From: Maribellus comscasis
GTDB lineage: Bacteria > Bacteroidota > Bacteroidia > Bacteroidales > Prolixibacteraceae
DNA length: 64,000 bases
NCBI RefSeq assembly: GCF_009762775.1
Contig: NZ_CP046401.1
Coordinates: forward strand, 4,736,001 to 4,800,000
Direction of reading: 5' to 3'
The notes beneath the pieces were generated by a model. The model saw nothing but the letters and a program-made list of their open reading frames with translations. It was not told the origin of the DNA and ran no database searches. Positions 17,420 to 25,757 of the stretch are shown here, in pieces. Both the position numbers and the translations under genes were made by a program. Position 1 is the stretch's first letter, and each line of letters opens with the position of its first letter.

Positions 17420-18787
17420 ATGGAAACGGCTCAAAAATATCATGCAATAAAAGTTGACGAACAGAAATGTTTTGGATGTACACATTGTATGAAAGCATGT
17501 CCAACCGAAGCAATTCGTATCGTAAACGGGGTAGCCTCTATTCGCCCGGAGAGATGTGTGGATTGCGGCAACTGTTTACGCGCATGTCCGGCCAAAGCAT
17601 TTTATGTGGAACAGGATGATTTGCTGAATATTTTTGATTACAACTACCGTGTTGCACTTTTTCCGTCGGTTTTAATCGGGCAGTTTCCTGAAAAACATTC
17701 GGAGGACCAGATTTACCAGGCAATTTTGGAATTGGGGTTTACTCATATTTACGAAGTAGAACAACCTATCCGTTGGCTTTCGGAGGAAATAAAGAAGAAA
17801 ACCGGCAGAAATCGGGAGCATCCGGTAATTTCTTCATTTTGTCCGGCAGTTGTACGCCTGATACAATCAAAATATCCATCGCTGGCTGAGAATATAATTC
17901 CATTAAAAGCTCCCCACGATTTAGCCGCAAATTTTGCGATTGTAGAATTAAAAGCAAAAGGGGCAAATGAAGATGAAATCGGTATTTTTTATATCAGTCC
18001 TTGTTCTGCAAAGATGGCCGCAGTGAACCAGCCGCTTGGAGAGAAAAAATCGGTTGTAAACGGAACCATAAACATGAAGGATTTGTACAACCGGATAATG
18101 AAAATAATTTCAAAAGGCAAAACGGAGGATTTCTCTCCCTTGCGAAAAAATCTTAGTCGCGACGGAATTTTGTGGAGTTTGCCCCGCGGGGAATCCAAAC
18201 AGTTTAAAAGCAGAGCCATGTCTATCGACGGAATTCATAACGTGGTAAAATTTTTGGAACGCCTGGAAAACGAAGAGATTACCGGTCTTGACTATCTCGA
18301 ATTAAAGTCATGCAGCCAGGGATGTGCCGGGGGGATTTTATTAACAGGAAATCGGTTTCTTACTTCGGAACGTTTGCAAAAGCGCGCTTTGCGATATCCG
18401 TCAGCATCAAAAACCGAGGTGCCGGATGTTGGCAAGACGATTGTTCAGAAAAAGTTGCAGGCAGATAAAATAGAAGCAAAAAGCGTTTTTGTATTGCATG
18501 AGGATCGGGTAAAAGCATTGGATCGGATGCAAAAGGCAGGCAAAATTCTTTGTCAGCTCCCGGGTATTGATTGTGGAGCTTGCGGGGCACCTAACTGCCA
18601 CGCCCTTGCAGAAGACATGGTTCAGGGGAATGCTAAAATGACAGACTGTATCTTTTTGCAAAAGAGATATATAAATGAAAATAAATTATCGGTTGAAAAA
18701 GGATTTAAAAGCCTTGAAAAAATATGGGGACAAAAACGTTTTGATGCCGATTGTAATAAAAAAGGCGGACGAAATGAAGGTTTCTGA
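17420..18787 (+). CDS. Sensory-type [FeFe]-hydrogenase-like protein with Fes domain
   Basis: 455 residues from the ATG at 17420 (a TTG codon just before is not used). Two [4Fe-4S] motifs come first: Cys17/20/23/27 and Cys46/49/52/56. An H-cluster domain follows: Cys141 in SSFCPA, Cys195 in SPCSAK, Cys298 and Cys302 in KSCSQGCAGG. The four cluster-ligating cysteines are kept, but the proton-transfer Cys of TSCCP is Phe140 and the Met and Glu residues of catalytic enzymes are missing. The C-terminus has a Cx2Cx4Cx16C [4Fe-4S] (Fes) domain, Cys385/388/393/410. This is the design of putative H2-sensing group C/D proteins rather than a turnover enzyme. There is no PAS domain, but one is encoded divergently nearby. 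Confidence 0.88.
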   Translation: METAQKYHAIKVDEQKCFGCTHCMKACPTEAIRIVNGVASIRPERCVDCGNCLRACPAKAFYVEQDDLLNIFDYNYRVALFPSVLIGQFPEKHSEDQIYQAILELGFTHIYEVEQPIRWLSEEIKKKTGRNREHPVISSFCPAVVRLIQSKYPSLAENIIPLKAPHDLAANFAIVELKAKGANEDEIGIFYISPCSAKMAAVNQPLGEKKSVVNGTINMKDLYNRIMKIISKGKTEDFSPLRKNLSRDGILWSLPRGESKQFKSRAMSIDGIHNVVKFLERLENEEITGLDYLELKSCSQGCAGGILLTGNRFLTSERLQKRALRYPSASKTEVPDVGKTIVQKKLQADKIEAKSVFVLHEDRVKALDRMQKAGKILCQLPGIDCGACGAPNCHALAEDMVQGNAKMTDCIFLQKRYINENKLSVEKGFKSLEKIWGQKRFDADCNKKGGRNEGF

Positions 18788-19112
18788 TTTGGTTGAAAAG
18801 TTTAATCTAATAGTATTTTCAGGTAATAATGGCCTTGAAAATGAAATATCCGGAGGTTATGTTTCCGATTTGTTGAGTGATGTAATGGGAAATGCCGGCG
18901 AAGGCGAAGTCTGGATTACACTCCAAACCCATCAAAATGTATTGGCCATCGCGTCATTAAAGGACCTGCCAGCAGTAATTTTGGTAAAAGGATTTGAACC
19001 CGAAGCTGAAACATTAAACAAAAGCAACGAAGAGGGAATTCCCATATTAGGGACCCGTTGGGGAACGTTTGAAACCGCAGGGAAACTTTATAATTTTCTT
19101 CAGGAAGATTAA
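18774..19112 (+). CDS. DRTGG domain protein, hydrogenase-linked (copy 2)
   Basis: 112 residues from the ATG at 18774, which overlaps the end of the H-cluster gene by 14 nt and has an AAGGCGG sequence just upstream that could serve as a ribosome site. The open frame extends back to 18675, but this would overlap the upstream gene by 113 nt. The protein is a paralogue of copy 1: KVSDLVEKFNLIVFSG then GGYVSDLLSDVMGNA, followed by a strand-rich C-terminus (GIPILGTRWGTFETAGKLYNF). Two divergent DRTGG copies in one operon suggest they form a heteromer or bind different partners. Confidence 0.85.
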   Translation: MKVSDLVEKFNLIVFSGNNGLENEISGGYVSDLLSDVMGNAGEGEVWITLQTHQNVLAIASLKDLPAVILVKGFEPEAETLNKSNEEGIPILGTRWGTFETAGKLYNFLQED

Positions 19113-19165
19113 TCAATTCTCAGAACAAGTTTGTTTTGGTTTTATAATCTTCAATTAAAAAGAAA

Positions 19166-19699
19166 ATGGCAAAAATAAAACTTTATATTGCACAAAGTTT
19201 GAATTCAAAAATCGCTTTGGCCGATGGAAGCGTAGAGTGGCTGGAATCAATCCCAAATCCTGAAAATACAGATCATGGTTATGCTGAATTTCTTGATTCT
19301 GTTGGAATAACAATCATGGGGAACAGCACATACAAACAACTAATTAGTTGGGATATAGAATTCCCCTACAAAACAAAAACAAACTATGTTTTTACACGAA
19401 ATCCAGAAGTTCAAAACACAAAATATGTAACTTTTGTGAAAGAACATCATGTTGATTTTGTGCAAAGTTTAAGGGAAAAATCGAAGCGCGATATTTGGCT
19501 AATTGGCGGTGGACAGCTGAATACCTGGTTTTTAAACGAGAAATTAATTGACGAGATTTATGTTTTTATTATGCCCATTGTTGTTCCGGGGGGAATTGAG
19601 TTGTTTGAAGCTATTCCCCGGGAAACACGACTTGAGCTGACATATTCAAAAGTTTATAAAAGCGGAGTTACTGAACTGCGTTACAAAATAACGCGGTAA
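19166..19699 (+). CDS. Dihydrofolate reductase / RibD C-terminal family protein
   Basis: 177 residues with the RibD-C/dihydrofolate-reductase fold: KIKLYIAQSLNSKIALADG at the start, MGNSTYKQL in the middle and DIWLIGGGQLNTWFL (the NADPH-binding GGG loop) towards the C-terminus. These small single-domain proteins reduce pterin- or pyrimidine-like substrates with NAD(P)H; few are characterised. The gene interrupts the hydrogenase-linked set between the second DRTGG gene and the PHP gene, with gaps of 53 and 21 nt. It is not a usual member of this set as I know it and may be a later insertion into the operon. Confidence 0.87.
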   Translation: MAKIKLYIAQSLNSKIALADGSVEWLESIPNPENTDHGYAEFLDSVGITIMGNSTYKQLISWDIEFPYKTKTNYVFTRNPEVQNTKYVTFVKEHHVDFVQSLREKSKRDIWLIGGGQLNTWFLNEKLIDEIYVFIMPIVVPGGIELFEAIPRETRLELTYSKVYKSGVTELRYKITR

Positions 19700-19720
19700 C
19701 TGTTTTCAAAGAATTACAAA

Positions 19721-20461
19721 ATGCAAATATTCAGGGCCGATTTACATATACATACACTTTTATCGCCCTGCGCCGATTTGGAAATGTCGCCCGGAAACAT
19801 TGTAAAAAGGGCAAAAGAAACGGGGCTTCAGATTATCGGAATCACTGATCATAACTCTACAAAACAAGCGCCGTTGGTAAAAAAGCTGGCTGAAAGAGAG
19901 GGAATCTTTGTGCTTACCGGTGCTGAAGTTACAACAAAAGAAGAGGTACATTGCCTCGTGTTTTTTGAAAAAGAAAAGGAACTTGAAACCTTTCAACAGT
20001 TTATCGATTTAAACATAACCAAAATTCCAAACAAGGAAGATTATTTCGGCTATCAGCCATTAATTGATGAAGAAGAAAATATTTTGGAGATGATTCCCTA
20101 TTATCTTCCTGCTGCGCTAAAAGTTGGAATCGATGAAATTCAAAATCTGGTTTCCGGTTTAAACGGCCTTTTTATTCCCGCCCATATCGACCGATCTGCA
20201 AATGGGATTATAAGCCAATTGGGATTTATTCCTGAGAATTTAAAATATGATGCTTTAGGTGTTTCAAAACATACTTCGGTAAATTATGTTCGAAAACATT
20301 ATGTTATAGAAAACAAAAAGACCCTTATACGCAATTCCGATGCCCATTATTTGGAACAAATTGGCGAAATTTACACCAATTTTATAATTGAAAAACCCGA
20401 TTTTTCAGAAATTAAAATGGCTCTGAATCAGAAAAATAACCGATTTGTTCAAATAAGATGA
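19721..20461 (+). CDS. PHP-domain metal-dependent phosphoesterase-like protein
   Basis: 246 residues. The PHP metal-binding signatures are visible: ADLHIHTLLSPCADLEM near the start, GITDHN, a GAEVTTKEEVHCLVFF block, PAHIDRS and the late RNSDAHYLEQIGE. These give a trinuclear metal site typical of phosphoesterases (for example histidinol phosphatase). This branch, with the SPCADL motif, is the one found in [FeFe]-hydrogenase loci, where its substrate is not known; a nucleotide or phosphoprotein signal is plausible. The stop overlaps the next gene by 4 nt (ATGA). Confidence 0.88.
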   Translation: MQIFRADLHIHTLLSPCADLEMSPGNIVKRAKETGLQIIGITDHNSTKQAPLVKKLAEREGIFVLTGAEVTTKEEVHCLVFFEKEKELETFQQFIDLNITKIPNKEDYFGYQPLIDEEENILEMIPYYLPAALKVGIDEIQNLVSGLNGLFIPAHIDRSANGIISQLGFIPENLKYDALGVSKHTSVNYVRKHYVIENKKTLIRNSDAHYLEQIGEIYTNFIIEKPDFSEIKMALNQKNNRFVQIR

Positions 20462-21003
20462 AAACCATATCTGAACATATCCTTGATATCGTTCAAAATT
20501 CGGTCAGGGCAAAGGCTACATTGATTGAAATCATAGTTGATGAGGATAAAAAAAATGACATTTACACTTTGATAATTCGGGACAACGGCTGCGGTATGGA
20601 TGAGCAGACATTACAACAGGCAACCGAACCGTTCTTTACATCCAGAAATACCCGGAAAGTTGGGATGGGGCTGTCGCTGCTAAAACAAAATGCAGAACAA
20701 TGTGGCGGAAAACTTGAGCTGAAATCGAAAGAGGGGGTGGGAACGGAAATAAAAGCTGTTTTTCAGTTATCAAATATTGACAGGCCACCGTTGGGAGATG
20801 TGTGGAATTCTTACTATCTCACTTTGTTGAGTTACAGGAAAGTAGAATTGAAATACACACATAAAACCGCTAAAAGTATTTTTGAAATTTCATCTGATGA
20901 TATTATCAAAATGCTTGACGGAATGCCTCTAACCAACAAAGAAATAAAAAATGGAATTATCGAACTGATAAAAAACAATTTAACAGATATAAAAGCAAGC
21001 TGA
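20458..21003 (+). CDS. GHKL ATPase (kinase-like) protein, hydrogenase-linked
   Basis: 181 residues. N box EHILDIVQNSVRAKATLIEI, G1 box RDNGCGMDEQTL, F box EPFFTSRN and G2 box GMGLSLLKQ are all present, so ATP binding is likely. There is no HisKA helix or phosphoacceptor His. The C-terminal 60 residues are an extra helical domain (SDDIIKMLDGMPLTNKEI). It is distinct from the RsbW-like protein and closer to histidine-kinase ATPase domains, so it may phosphorylate or dock on another protein of the locus. It is followed at 21 nt by the hydrogenase subunit genes. Confidence 0.85.
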   Translation: MKTISEHILDIVQNSVRAKATLIEIIVDEDKKNDIYTLIIRDNGCGMDEQTLQQATEPFFTSRNTRKVGMGLSLLKQNAEQCGGKLELKSKEGVGTEIKAVFQLSNIDRPPLGDVWNSYYLTLLSYRKVELKYTHKTAKSIFEISSDDIIKMLDGMPLTNKEIKNGIIELIKNNLTDIKAS

Positions 21004-21024
21004 TAAAAAACAACCAATACAACT

Positions 21025-21420
21025 ATGACTAAAATAAAATCACTGGCTGATCTCAAAAAAATCAGAGATGAGGTACAGTCCAAGATCAAACTACGGGAGA
21101 ATAGCGATCATCCCGAACAAACTGTACAGATTAAAGTGGGAATGGCAACGTGCGGAATTGCATCGGGGGCCAAAGAAACCATGAATTATTTTGTGGAAGA
21201 ATTGGAACAACAGGCTATTGATGCCGTTGTTACGCAAACCGGATGCATGGGATATTGTTACGCCGAGCCAACGGTGGAAATAACGTTGCCCGGAAAAGAA
21301 CCGGTGGTTTTTGGTTACGTAAATAAATCAAAAGCTGAAGAAATTATCGAAGTCTACATCAAACGTGGCAAGCTGGTAGATGGCATTATTCCGGTAAATT
21401 TTAAAACCATTGATGAATAA
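21025..21420 (+). CDS. Thioredoxin-like [2Fe-2S] ferredoxin subunit
   Basis: 131 residues. An N-terminal helical segment is followed by a NuoE-type thioredoxin-like ferredoxin domain (VGMATCGIASGAKETM ... QTGCMGYCYAEPTVEI). Cys43, Cys74 and Cys78 are present, but the second cysteine of the first Cx4-5C pair is replaced (Gly/Ser). This three-Cys pattern is seen in the small ferredoxin-like protein encoded just ahead of HydB in HydABC-type loci. A fully ligated [2Fe-2S] cluster is therefore uncertain. Likely role: electron transfer, or structural contact with the NAD-linked hydrogenase. Confidence 0.87.
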   Translation: MTKIKSLADLKKIRDEVQSKIKLRENSDHPEQTVQIKVGMATCGIASGAKETMNYFVEELEQQAIDAVVTQTGCMGYCYAEPTVEITLPGKEPVVFGYVNKSKAEEIIEVYIKRGKLVDGIIPVNFKTIDE

Positions 21421-21441
21421 AAACCTTCAACTAAATTTATT

Positions 21442-23235
21442 ATGAGCGATTATAAAATGCACCTTCTCATTTGCAGCGGAACAGGTTGTAAAGCGTCGGA
21501 AAGTGAAGATATTATAAATTCATTTACTTCTTTAATTGATGAGTTTGGGCTGGAAGACGAAGTGCAAATTGTACGCACCGGATGTTTTGGTTTTTGCGAG
21601 AAAGGCCCCATTGTAAAGGTATTGCCCGATAATACTTTTTATGTGAGAGTAAGCCCCGGGGATACTGAAGAAATTTTAAAAGAGCATATAGTAAAAGGAC
21701 GTACAGTTCAGCGTTTATTGTATACCGATCCGGTAACCAACGAAAATATAAGTGATTCCAAAGGAATTGAGTTTTACAAAAAGCAAATCAGGATTGCCTT
21801 ACGAAATTGTGGTTTTATCAATCCGGAAAATATTGAAGAGTACATAGCCCGGGATGGTTACATGGCGCTTGGAAAGTGTCTGGCCGAATTCACTCCGGAA
21901 GAAACCATTCAGGAAATAAAGGAATCAGGATTACGTGGTCGTGGAGGTGGAGGGTTTCCAACCGGATTAAAATGGGAAATTACGCGAAAATCGGAGGCCG
22001 ACCAAAAATATGTAGTTTGTAATGCTGATGAAGGTGATCCTGGTGCATTTATGGATCGGTCAATTCTGGAAGGCGATCCGCATTCTGTTTTGGAAGCCAT
22101 GGCTATCTGCGGATATTGTATAGGTGCAGACAAAGGTTTGGTTTATATCCGCGCAGAATATCCGTTGGCAATTGAGCGTTTAAAAACAGCAATAAAACAA
22201 GCCCGCGAATACGGTTTGTTGGGTAATGATATTATGGGCACAAGGTTCAATTTTGATATTGAACTGCGTTATGGTGCAGGCGCATTTGTTTGTGGAGAAG
22301 AAACAGCGCTTATTCATTCAATGGAAGGTTTACGTGGTGAACCTACTTTTAAACCGCCGTTTCCTTCTGTTTCGGGATATATGGGGAAACCAACCAACGT
22401 AAATAATGTGGAAACCTTTGCTAATATTCCTGTTATATTAAATAAAGGAGCCAACTGGTTTAATAAAATAGGTACTGAAAAATCAAAAGGAACCAAAGTT
22501 TTTGCATTAGCCGGAAAAATCAACAATGTTGGCTTAATTGAAGTTCCGATGGGCACCACATTGCGTGAAGTGATTTACGATATTGGTGGCGGTATAAAAA
22601 ACGGAAAAGAATTTAAATCGGTGCAAACCGGAGGCCCTTCCGGTGGGTGTTTAACAAAAGATTTTCTGGATACACCAATCGATTATGATAATTTGATTGC
22701 TGCTGGATCGATGATGGGATCAGGAGGAATGATTGTAATGGATGAGGACGATTGTATGGTTTCCATTGCGCGTTTTTATCTCGAATTTACATTGGAGGAA
22801 TCGTGTGGAAAATGTACTCCCTGTCGTGTCGGCAACAAACGTCTGCACGAAATTCTTGACAAAATAACAAAAGGAAAAGGAGAAGTAGAAGACATTGAAC
22901 GTCTAAGGGTTTTGAGTTCAGTTATTAAGGATGCGTCACTTTGTGGACTGGGACAATCATCTCCCAACCCGGTACTTTCAACCATTGCAAATTTTGAAAA
23001 TGAATATTTGGCGCATGTTAATGACGGAAAATGCCCGGCAGGGCAATGTAAGGCTCTTTTGAAATATGAAATTGCAGAAGATTTATGTACAGGTTGTACT
23101 CTATGTTTCCGAAACTGCCCGGTTGGAGCAATTACAGGTGAGCGCAGGCAACCTCATTTTATTGACCAGTCTATCTGTATTAAATGTGGTGTTTGTTTTG
23201 AAAAATGTAAATTCGATGCGATAACCCTAACATAA
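21442..23235 (+). CDS. hydB: NAD-linked [FeFe]-hydrogenase flavin subunit HydB (NuoF-like)
   Basis: 597 residues in the usual order for HydB. A thioredoxin-like [2Fe-2S] domain has Cys11, Cys16, Cys48 and Cys52. The NADH/FMN-binding NuoF core begins with GRGGGGFPTGLKW (164-176) and includes CNADEGDPGAF. The NuoF [4Fe-4S] motif is SCGKCTPCRVG (Cys455/458/461) with Cys501. A C-terminal two-cluster ferredoxin (LCTGCTLCFRNC, CIKCGVCFEKC) completes it. It binds FMN and NAD(H) and, in characterised HydABC enzymes, is the site where electrons from NADH and ferredoxin are combined or split. The extra C-terminal ferredoxin fits the electron-bifurcating type. Located in the cytoplasm. Confidence 0.95.
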   Translation: MSDYKMHLLICSGTGCKASESEDIINSFTSLIDEFGLEDEVQIVRTGCFGFCEKGPIVKVLPDNTFYVRVSPGDTEEILKEHIVKGRTVQRLLYTDPVTNENISDSKGIEFYKKQIRIALRNCGFINPENIEEYIARDGYMALGKCLAEFTPEETIQEIKESGLRGRGGGGFPTGLKWEITRKSEADQKYVVCNADEGDPGAFMDRSILEGDPHSVLEAMAICGYCIGADKGLVYIRAEYPLAIERLKTAIKQAREYGLLGNDIMGTRFNFDIELRYGAGAFVCGEETALIHSMEGLRGEPTFKPPFPSVSGYMGKPTNVNNVETFANIPVILNKGANWFNKIGTEKSKGTKVFALAGKINNVGLIEVPMGTTLREVIYDIGGGIKNGKEFKSVQTGGPSGGCLTKDFLDTPIDYDNLIAAGSMMGSGGMIVMDEDDCMVSIARFYLEFTLEESCGKCTPCRVGNKRLHEILDKITKGKGEVEDIERLRVLSSVIKDASLCGLGQSSPNPVLSTIANFENEYLAHVNDGKCPAGQCKALLKYEIAEDLCTGCTLCFRNCPVGAITGERRQPHFIDQSICIKCGVCFEKCKFDAITLT

Positions 23236-23253
23236 TCAAGTAAAAAGAATACA

Positions 23254-25008
23254 ATGGATACAATAAATCTGACAATTGATAATAAATCGATAGTTGTAAA
23301 AAGTGGAACTACAATTTTAGAGGCAGCGTCAGGAATTGGCGTGCATGTTCCCACCTTGTGTCACATGAAACTGCATGATTTAAATATTGAAAATAAACCC
23401 GGTGGCTGCCGGGTTTGCGTAGTGGAAGTTGAAGGACGCCGGAATCTTGCTCCGGCTTGCTGCACCGAAGTAGCTGAAGGAATGGTAGTAAATACCCATT
23501 CGATCCGGGCTATCAACGCTCGCCGCACAGTGATGGAACTGATCCTTTCCGACCACCCCGCTGACTGTCTGATATGTGCAAAGTCGGGCAATTGTGAGTT
23601 GCAGGACATGGCACATCAACTGGGTATTCGTGAAATTCATTACCAGGGGGAACAGTCACATTATCGGGAAGATACTTCCCCTGCAATTATTCGTGAAGTG
23701 GACAAATGTATAATGTGCCGCCGTTGCGAAATGATGTGTAATGAAGTACAAACGGTAGGGGTACTTTCGGCTATTAACCGTGGTTTTAATTCTGTTGTTT
23801 CGCCGGCTTTTGAAATGAACCTCGACCATTCGGTTTGCACGTATTGCGGACAATGCGTTGCCGTTTGCCCAACCGGTGCGTTAACCGAAGTAGATGAAAC
23901 AGGAAATGTAATCCGCGCTTTGTCCGATCCCTCGAAAACTGTAATTGTTCAGACTGCCCCGGCTGTTCGTGCAGCTCTTGGTGAAGAATTTGGAATGGAA
24001 GCCGGAACATTGGTTACAGGTAAACTCGTTGCTTCCTTAAAACAGCTTGGATTCGATTATGTTTTTGATACCGATTTTGCAGCTGACCTCACCATCATGG
24101 AAGAAGGTACCGAGTTGTTAAACCGTTTGTCAAAACATTTATCTGGCGATAAAGATGTGAAATTGCCAATTTTGACATCGTGTTGTCCGGCGTGGGTGAA
24201 GTTTTTTGAGCATCAGTTTCCTGAAATGAAAGATATCCCGTCTACAGCGCGTTCACCGCAGCAAATGTTTGGCTCTATTGCGAAAACTTATTTTGCTGAT
24301 AAACTGGGTATTAACAGAGAAGATTTGGTTGTAGTGTCAATAATGCCATGTGTGGCTAAAAAATATGAATGTGGTCGCGAAGAATTTAAAACCAATGATA
24401 ACCCTGATGTTGACTATGCATTGACCACACGTGAACTGGCTGCCCTGATAAAAATTTCAAACATCGATTTCAGAACACTCCCCAATGAAACATTTGATAA
24501 TCCGCTTGGAGAATCAACAGGAGCCGCGGTAATCTTCGGAACAACAGGAGGAGTGATCGAAGCCGCAGTCAGAACTGCTTATGAGATTCATACAAAAAAA
24601 GAGCTTCCCCGGATTGATTTTGCAGAATTACGCGGAATGGAGGGGATTCGGAAAGCAACCATAGATTTTGATGGATTACCCTTAAAAATTGGAATTGCCC
24701 ATGGTTTGGGAAATGCCCGCAAACTACTTGAAGACATTCAGGCCGGTAAAAGTGAGTTTCATGCTATTGAAATAATGAGTTGTCCGGGGGGGTGTATTGG
24801 TGGTGGCGGCCAGCCCTATCATCATGGAAATGCAGAAGTGCTGAAAAAGAGACAGATGGCCATTTACCAGGAAGATAAAAACAAAGCAATTCGTAAATCA
24901 CATGAAAATCCGCATATCATTGAATTGTATAAGGAATTTTTGGGAGAACCGATGAGTGAAAAAGCGCATCATTTGTTGCATACCGAGTATTTCGATCGAA
25001 CTGAATAG
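23254..25008 (+). CDS. hydA: Catalytic [FeFe]-hydrogenase HydA, group A3-like
   Basis: 584 residues. Clusters in order: N-terminal [2Fe-2S] (Cys36, Cys52, Cys55 and Cys69 or 70), the His101/Cys105/Cys108/Cys114 [4Fe-4S] site, two [4Fe-4S] sites (Cys152-162 and Cys195-205), then the H-cluster domain with TSCCPAW (Cys310, Cys311), MPCVAKKYE (Cys366) and MSCPGGCIGGGGQP (Cys510, Cys514), all intact. A C-terminal small-subunit-like tail includes the LGEPxSEKAHHLLHTEY ending. It reversibly reduces protons to H2. Together with HydB and the NuoE-like subunits this makes the NADH/ferredoxin-linked enzyme. H-cluster assembly needs HydE, HydF and HydG, which are not in this window. Confidence 0.96.
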   Translation: MDTINLTIDNKSIVVKSGTTILEAASGIGVHVPTLCHMKLHDLNIENKPGGCRVCVVEVEGRRNLAPACCTEVAEGMVVNTHSIRAINARRTVMELILSDHPADCLICAKSGNCELQDMAHQLGIREIHYQGEQSHYREDTSPAIIREVDKCIMCRRCEMMCNEVQTVGVLSAINRGFNSVVSPAFEMNLDHSVCTYCGQCVAVCPTGALTEVDETGNVIRALSDPSKTVIVQTAPAVRAALGEEFGMEAGTLVTGKLVASLKQLGFDYVFDTDFAADLTIMEEGTELLNRLSKHLSGDKDVKLPILTSCCPAWVKFFEHQFPEMKDIPSTARSPQQMFGSIAKTYFADKLGINREDLVVVSIMPCVAKKYECGREEFKTNDNPDVDYALTTRELAALIKISNIDFRTLPNETFDNPLGESTGAAVIFGTTGGVIEAAVRTAYEIHTKKELPRIDFAELRGMEGIRKATIDFDGLPLKIGIAHGLGNARKLLEDIQAGKSEFHAIEIMSCPGGCIGGGGQPYHHGNAEVLKKRQMAIYQEDKNKAIRKSHENPHIIELYKEFLGEPMSEKAHHLLHTEYFDRTE

Positions 25009-25068
25009 CGATTTTAATGATTGCTATTGACTAAATTATTTGAATGAAAATGTTAAAAACAACATAAA

Positions 25069-25578
25069 ATGCCAAAAATAAAATTAGCAGAAAATACAAT
25101 ACAACTGATAAAAGATACTTGCGCTGAATTTGGAAATAAGGAAAGTGAATTGATTAATGTTTTACACCAGGTGCAGCACAAGTTAGGATATCTTCCGGCT
25201 GAAGTTCAGGAAGTGATTGCCAAAGAATTAAAAACATCGGTAGCAAAAGTGTATGGAGTCGTTACTTTTTACAGTTTTTTTACGATGATTCCACACGGCG
25301 AAAATCCGATTTCAATTTGTATGGGAACAGCATGTTATGTTCGTGGTGCAGAGCAGGTCTTGGCTGAATTTAAGCGTCAGTTAAAAGTAGAAGTCGGGGA
25401 GTCAACCAGCGACGGGAAATTTTCGATAAATTGTTTACGTTGTGTGGGTGCGTGTGGTTTAGCTCCGGTTGTTACTGTCGGCGAAAAAGTGTATGGCCGT
25501 GTTGCTCCGAGCGAAGTAAAAAAGATTATTGCTGAATATCGCGAAGGGTGTGCAGATGATGATGCCAAATCAGCATAA
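25069..25578 (+). CDS. hydC: NuoE-like [2Fe-2S] subunit HydC of NAD-linked hydrogenase
   Basis: 169 residues. An N-terminal helical bundle (LINVLHQVQHKLGYLP, VYGVVTFYSFF) is followed by a thioredoxin-like domain with Cys84 and Cys89 (CMGTACYVRG) and Cys125 and Cys129 (CLRCVGACG); Cys122 is extra. This is complete, unlike the related protein encoded at 21025. It passes electrons to HydB. In other genomes hydC usually comes before hydB; here the complete NuoE-like gene is last and the shortened one first. A hairpin downstream fits the operon end. Confidence 0.95.
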   Translation: MPKIKLAENTIQLIKDTCAEFGNKESELINVLHQVQHKLGYLPAEVQEVIAKELKTSVAKVYGVVTFYSFFTMIPHGENPISICMGTACYVRGAEQVLAEFKRQLKVEVGESTSDGKFSINCLRCVGACGLAPVVTVGEKVYGRVAPSEVKKIIAEYREGCADDDAKSA

Positions 25579-25580
25579 AG

Positions 25581-25630
25581 AAGTGACGGGATTCTTAGTT
25601 TAGAAAAAATTCTGCCACTTTTCAAATTTT
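25581..25630 (+). terminator. Possible terminator of the hydrogenase operon
   Basis: AAGTG...CACTT closes an imperfect long stem (CGGGATT opposite AATTCTG with wobble pairs) starting 3 bp after the hydC stop, followed by a short T-rich stretch. The convergent MOSC gene lies beyond. Confidence 0.4.
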
Positions 25631-25757
25631 ATGATTCTAACAAGTGATTTTTATTCATCATGGTTGAAATATTTATCTTTTTTCAAAATTGAACTTACCT
25701 TTTATCTTGCCAAATGAATCAACCAGTTACGTTTCGTTGCTTTTTTATTTTGAAAGA

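Noticed and set aside
18675..18773. Long N-terminal extension of the second DRTGG protein
   Set aside because: It would overlap the H-cluster gene by 113 nt and has no homology to copy 1; the ATG at 18774 has a better ribosome site.
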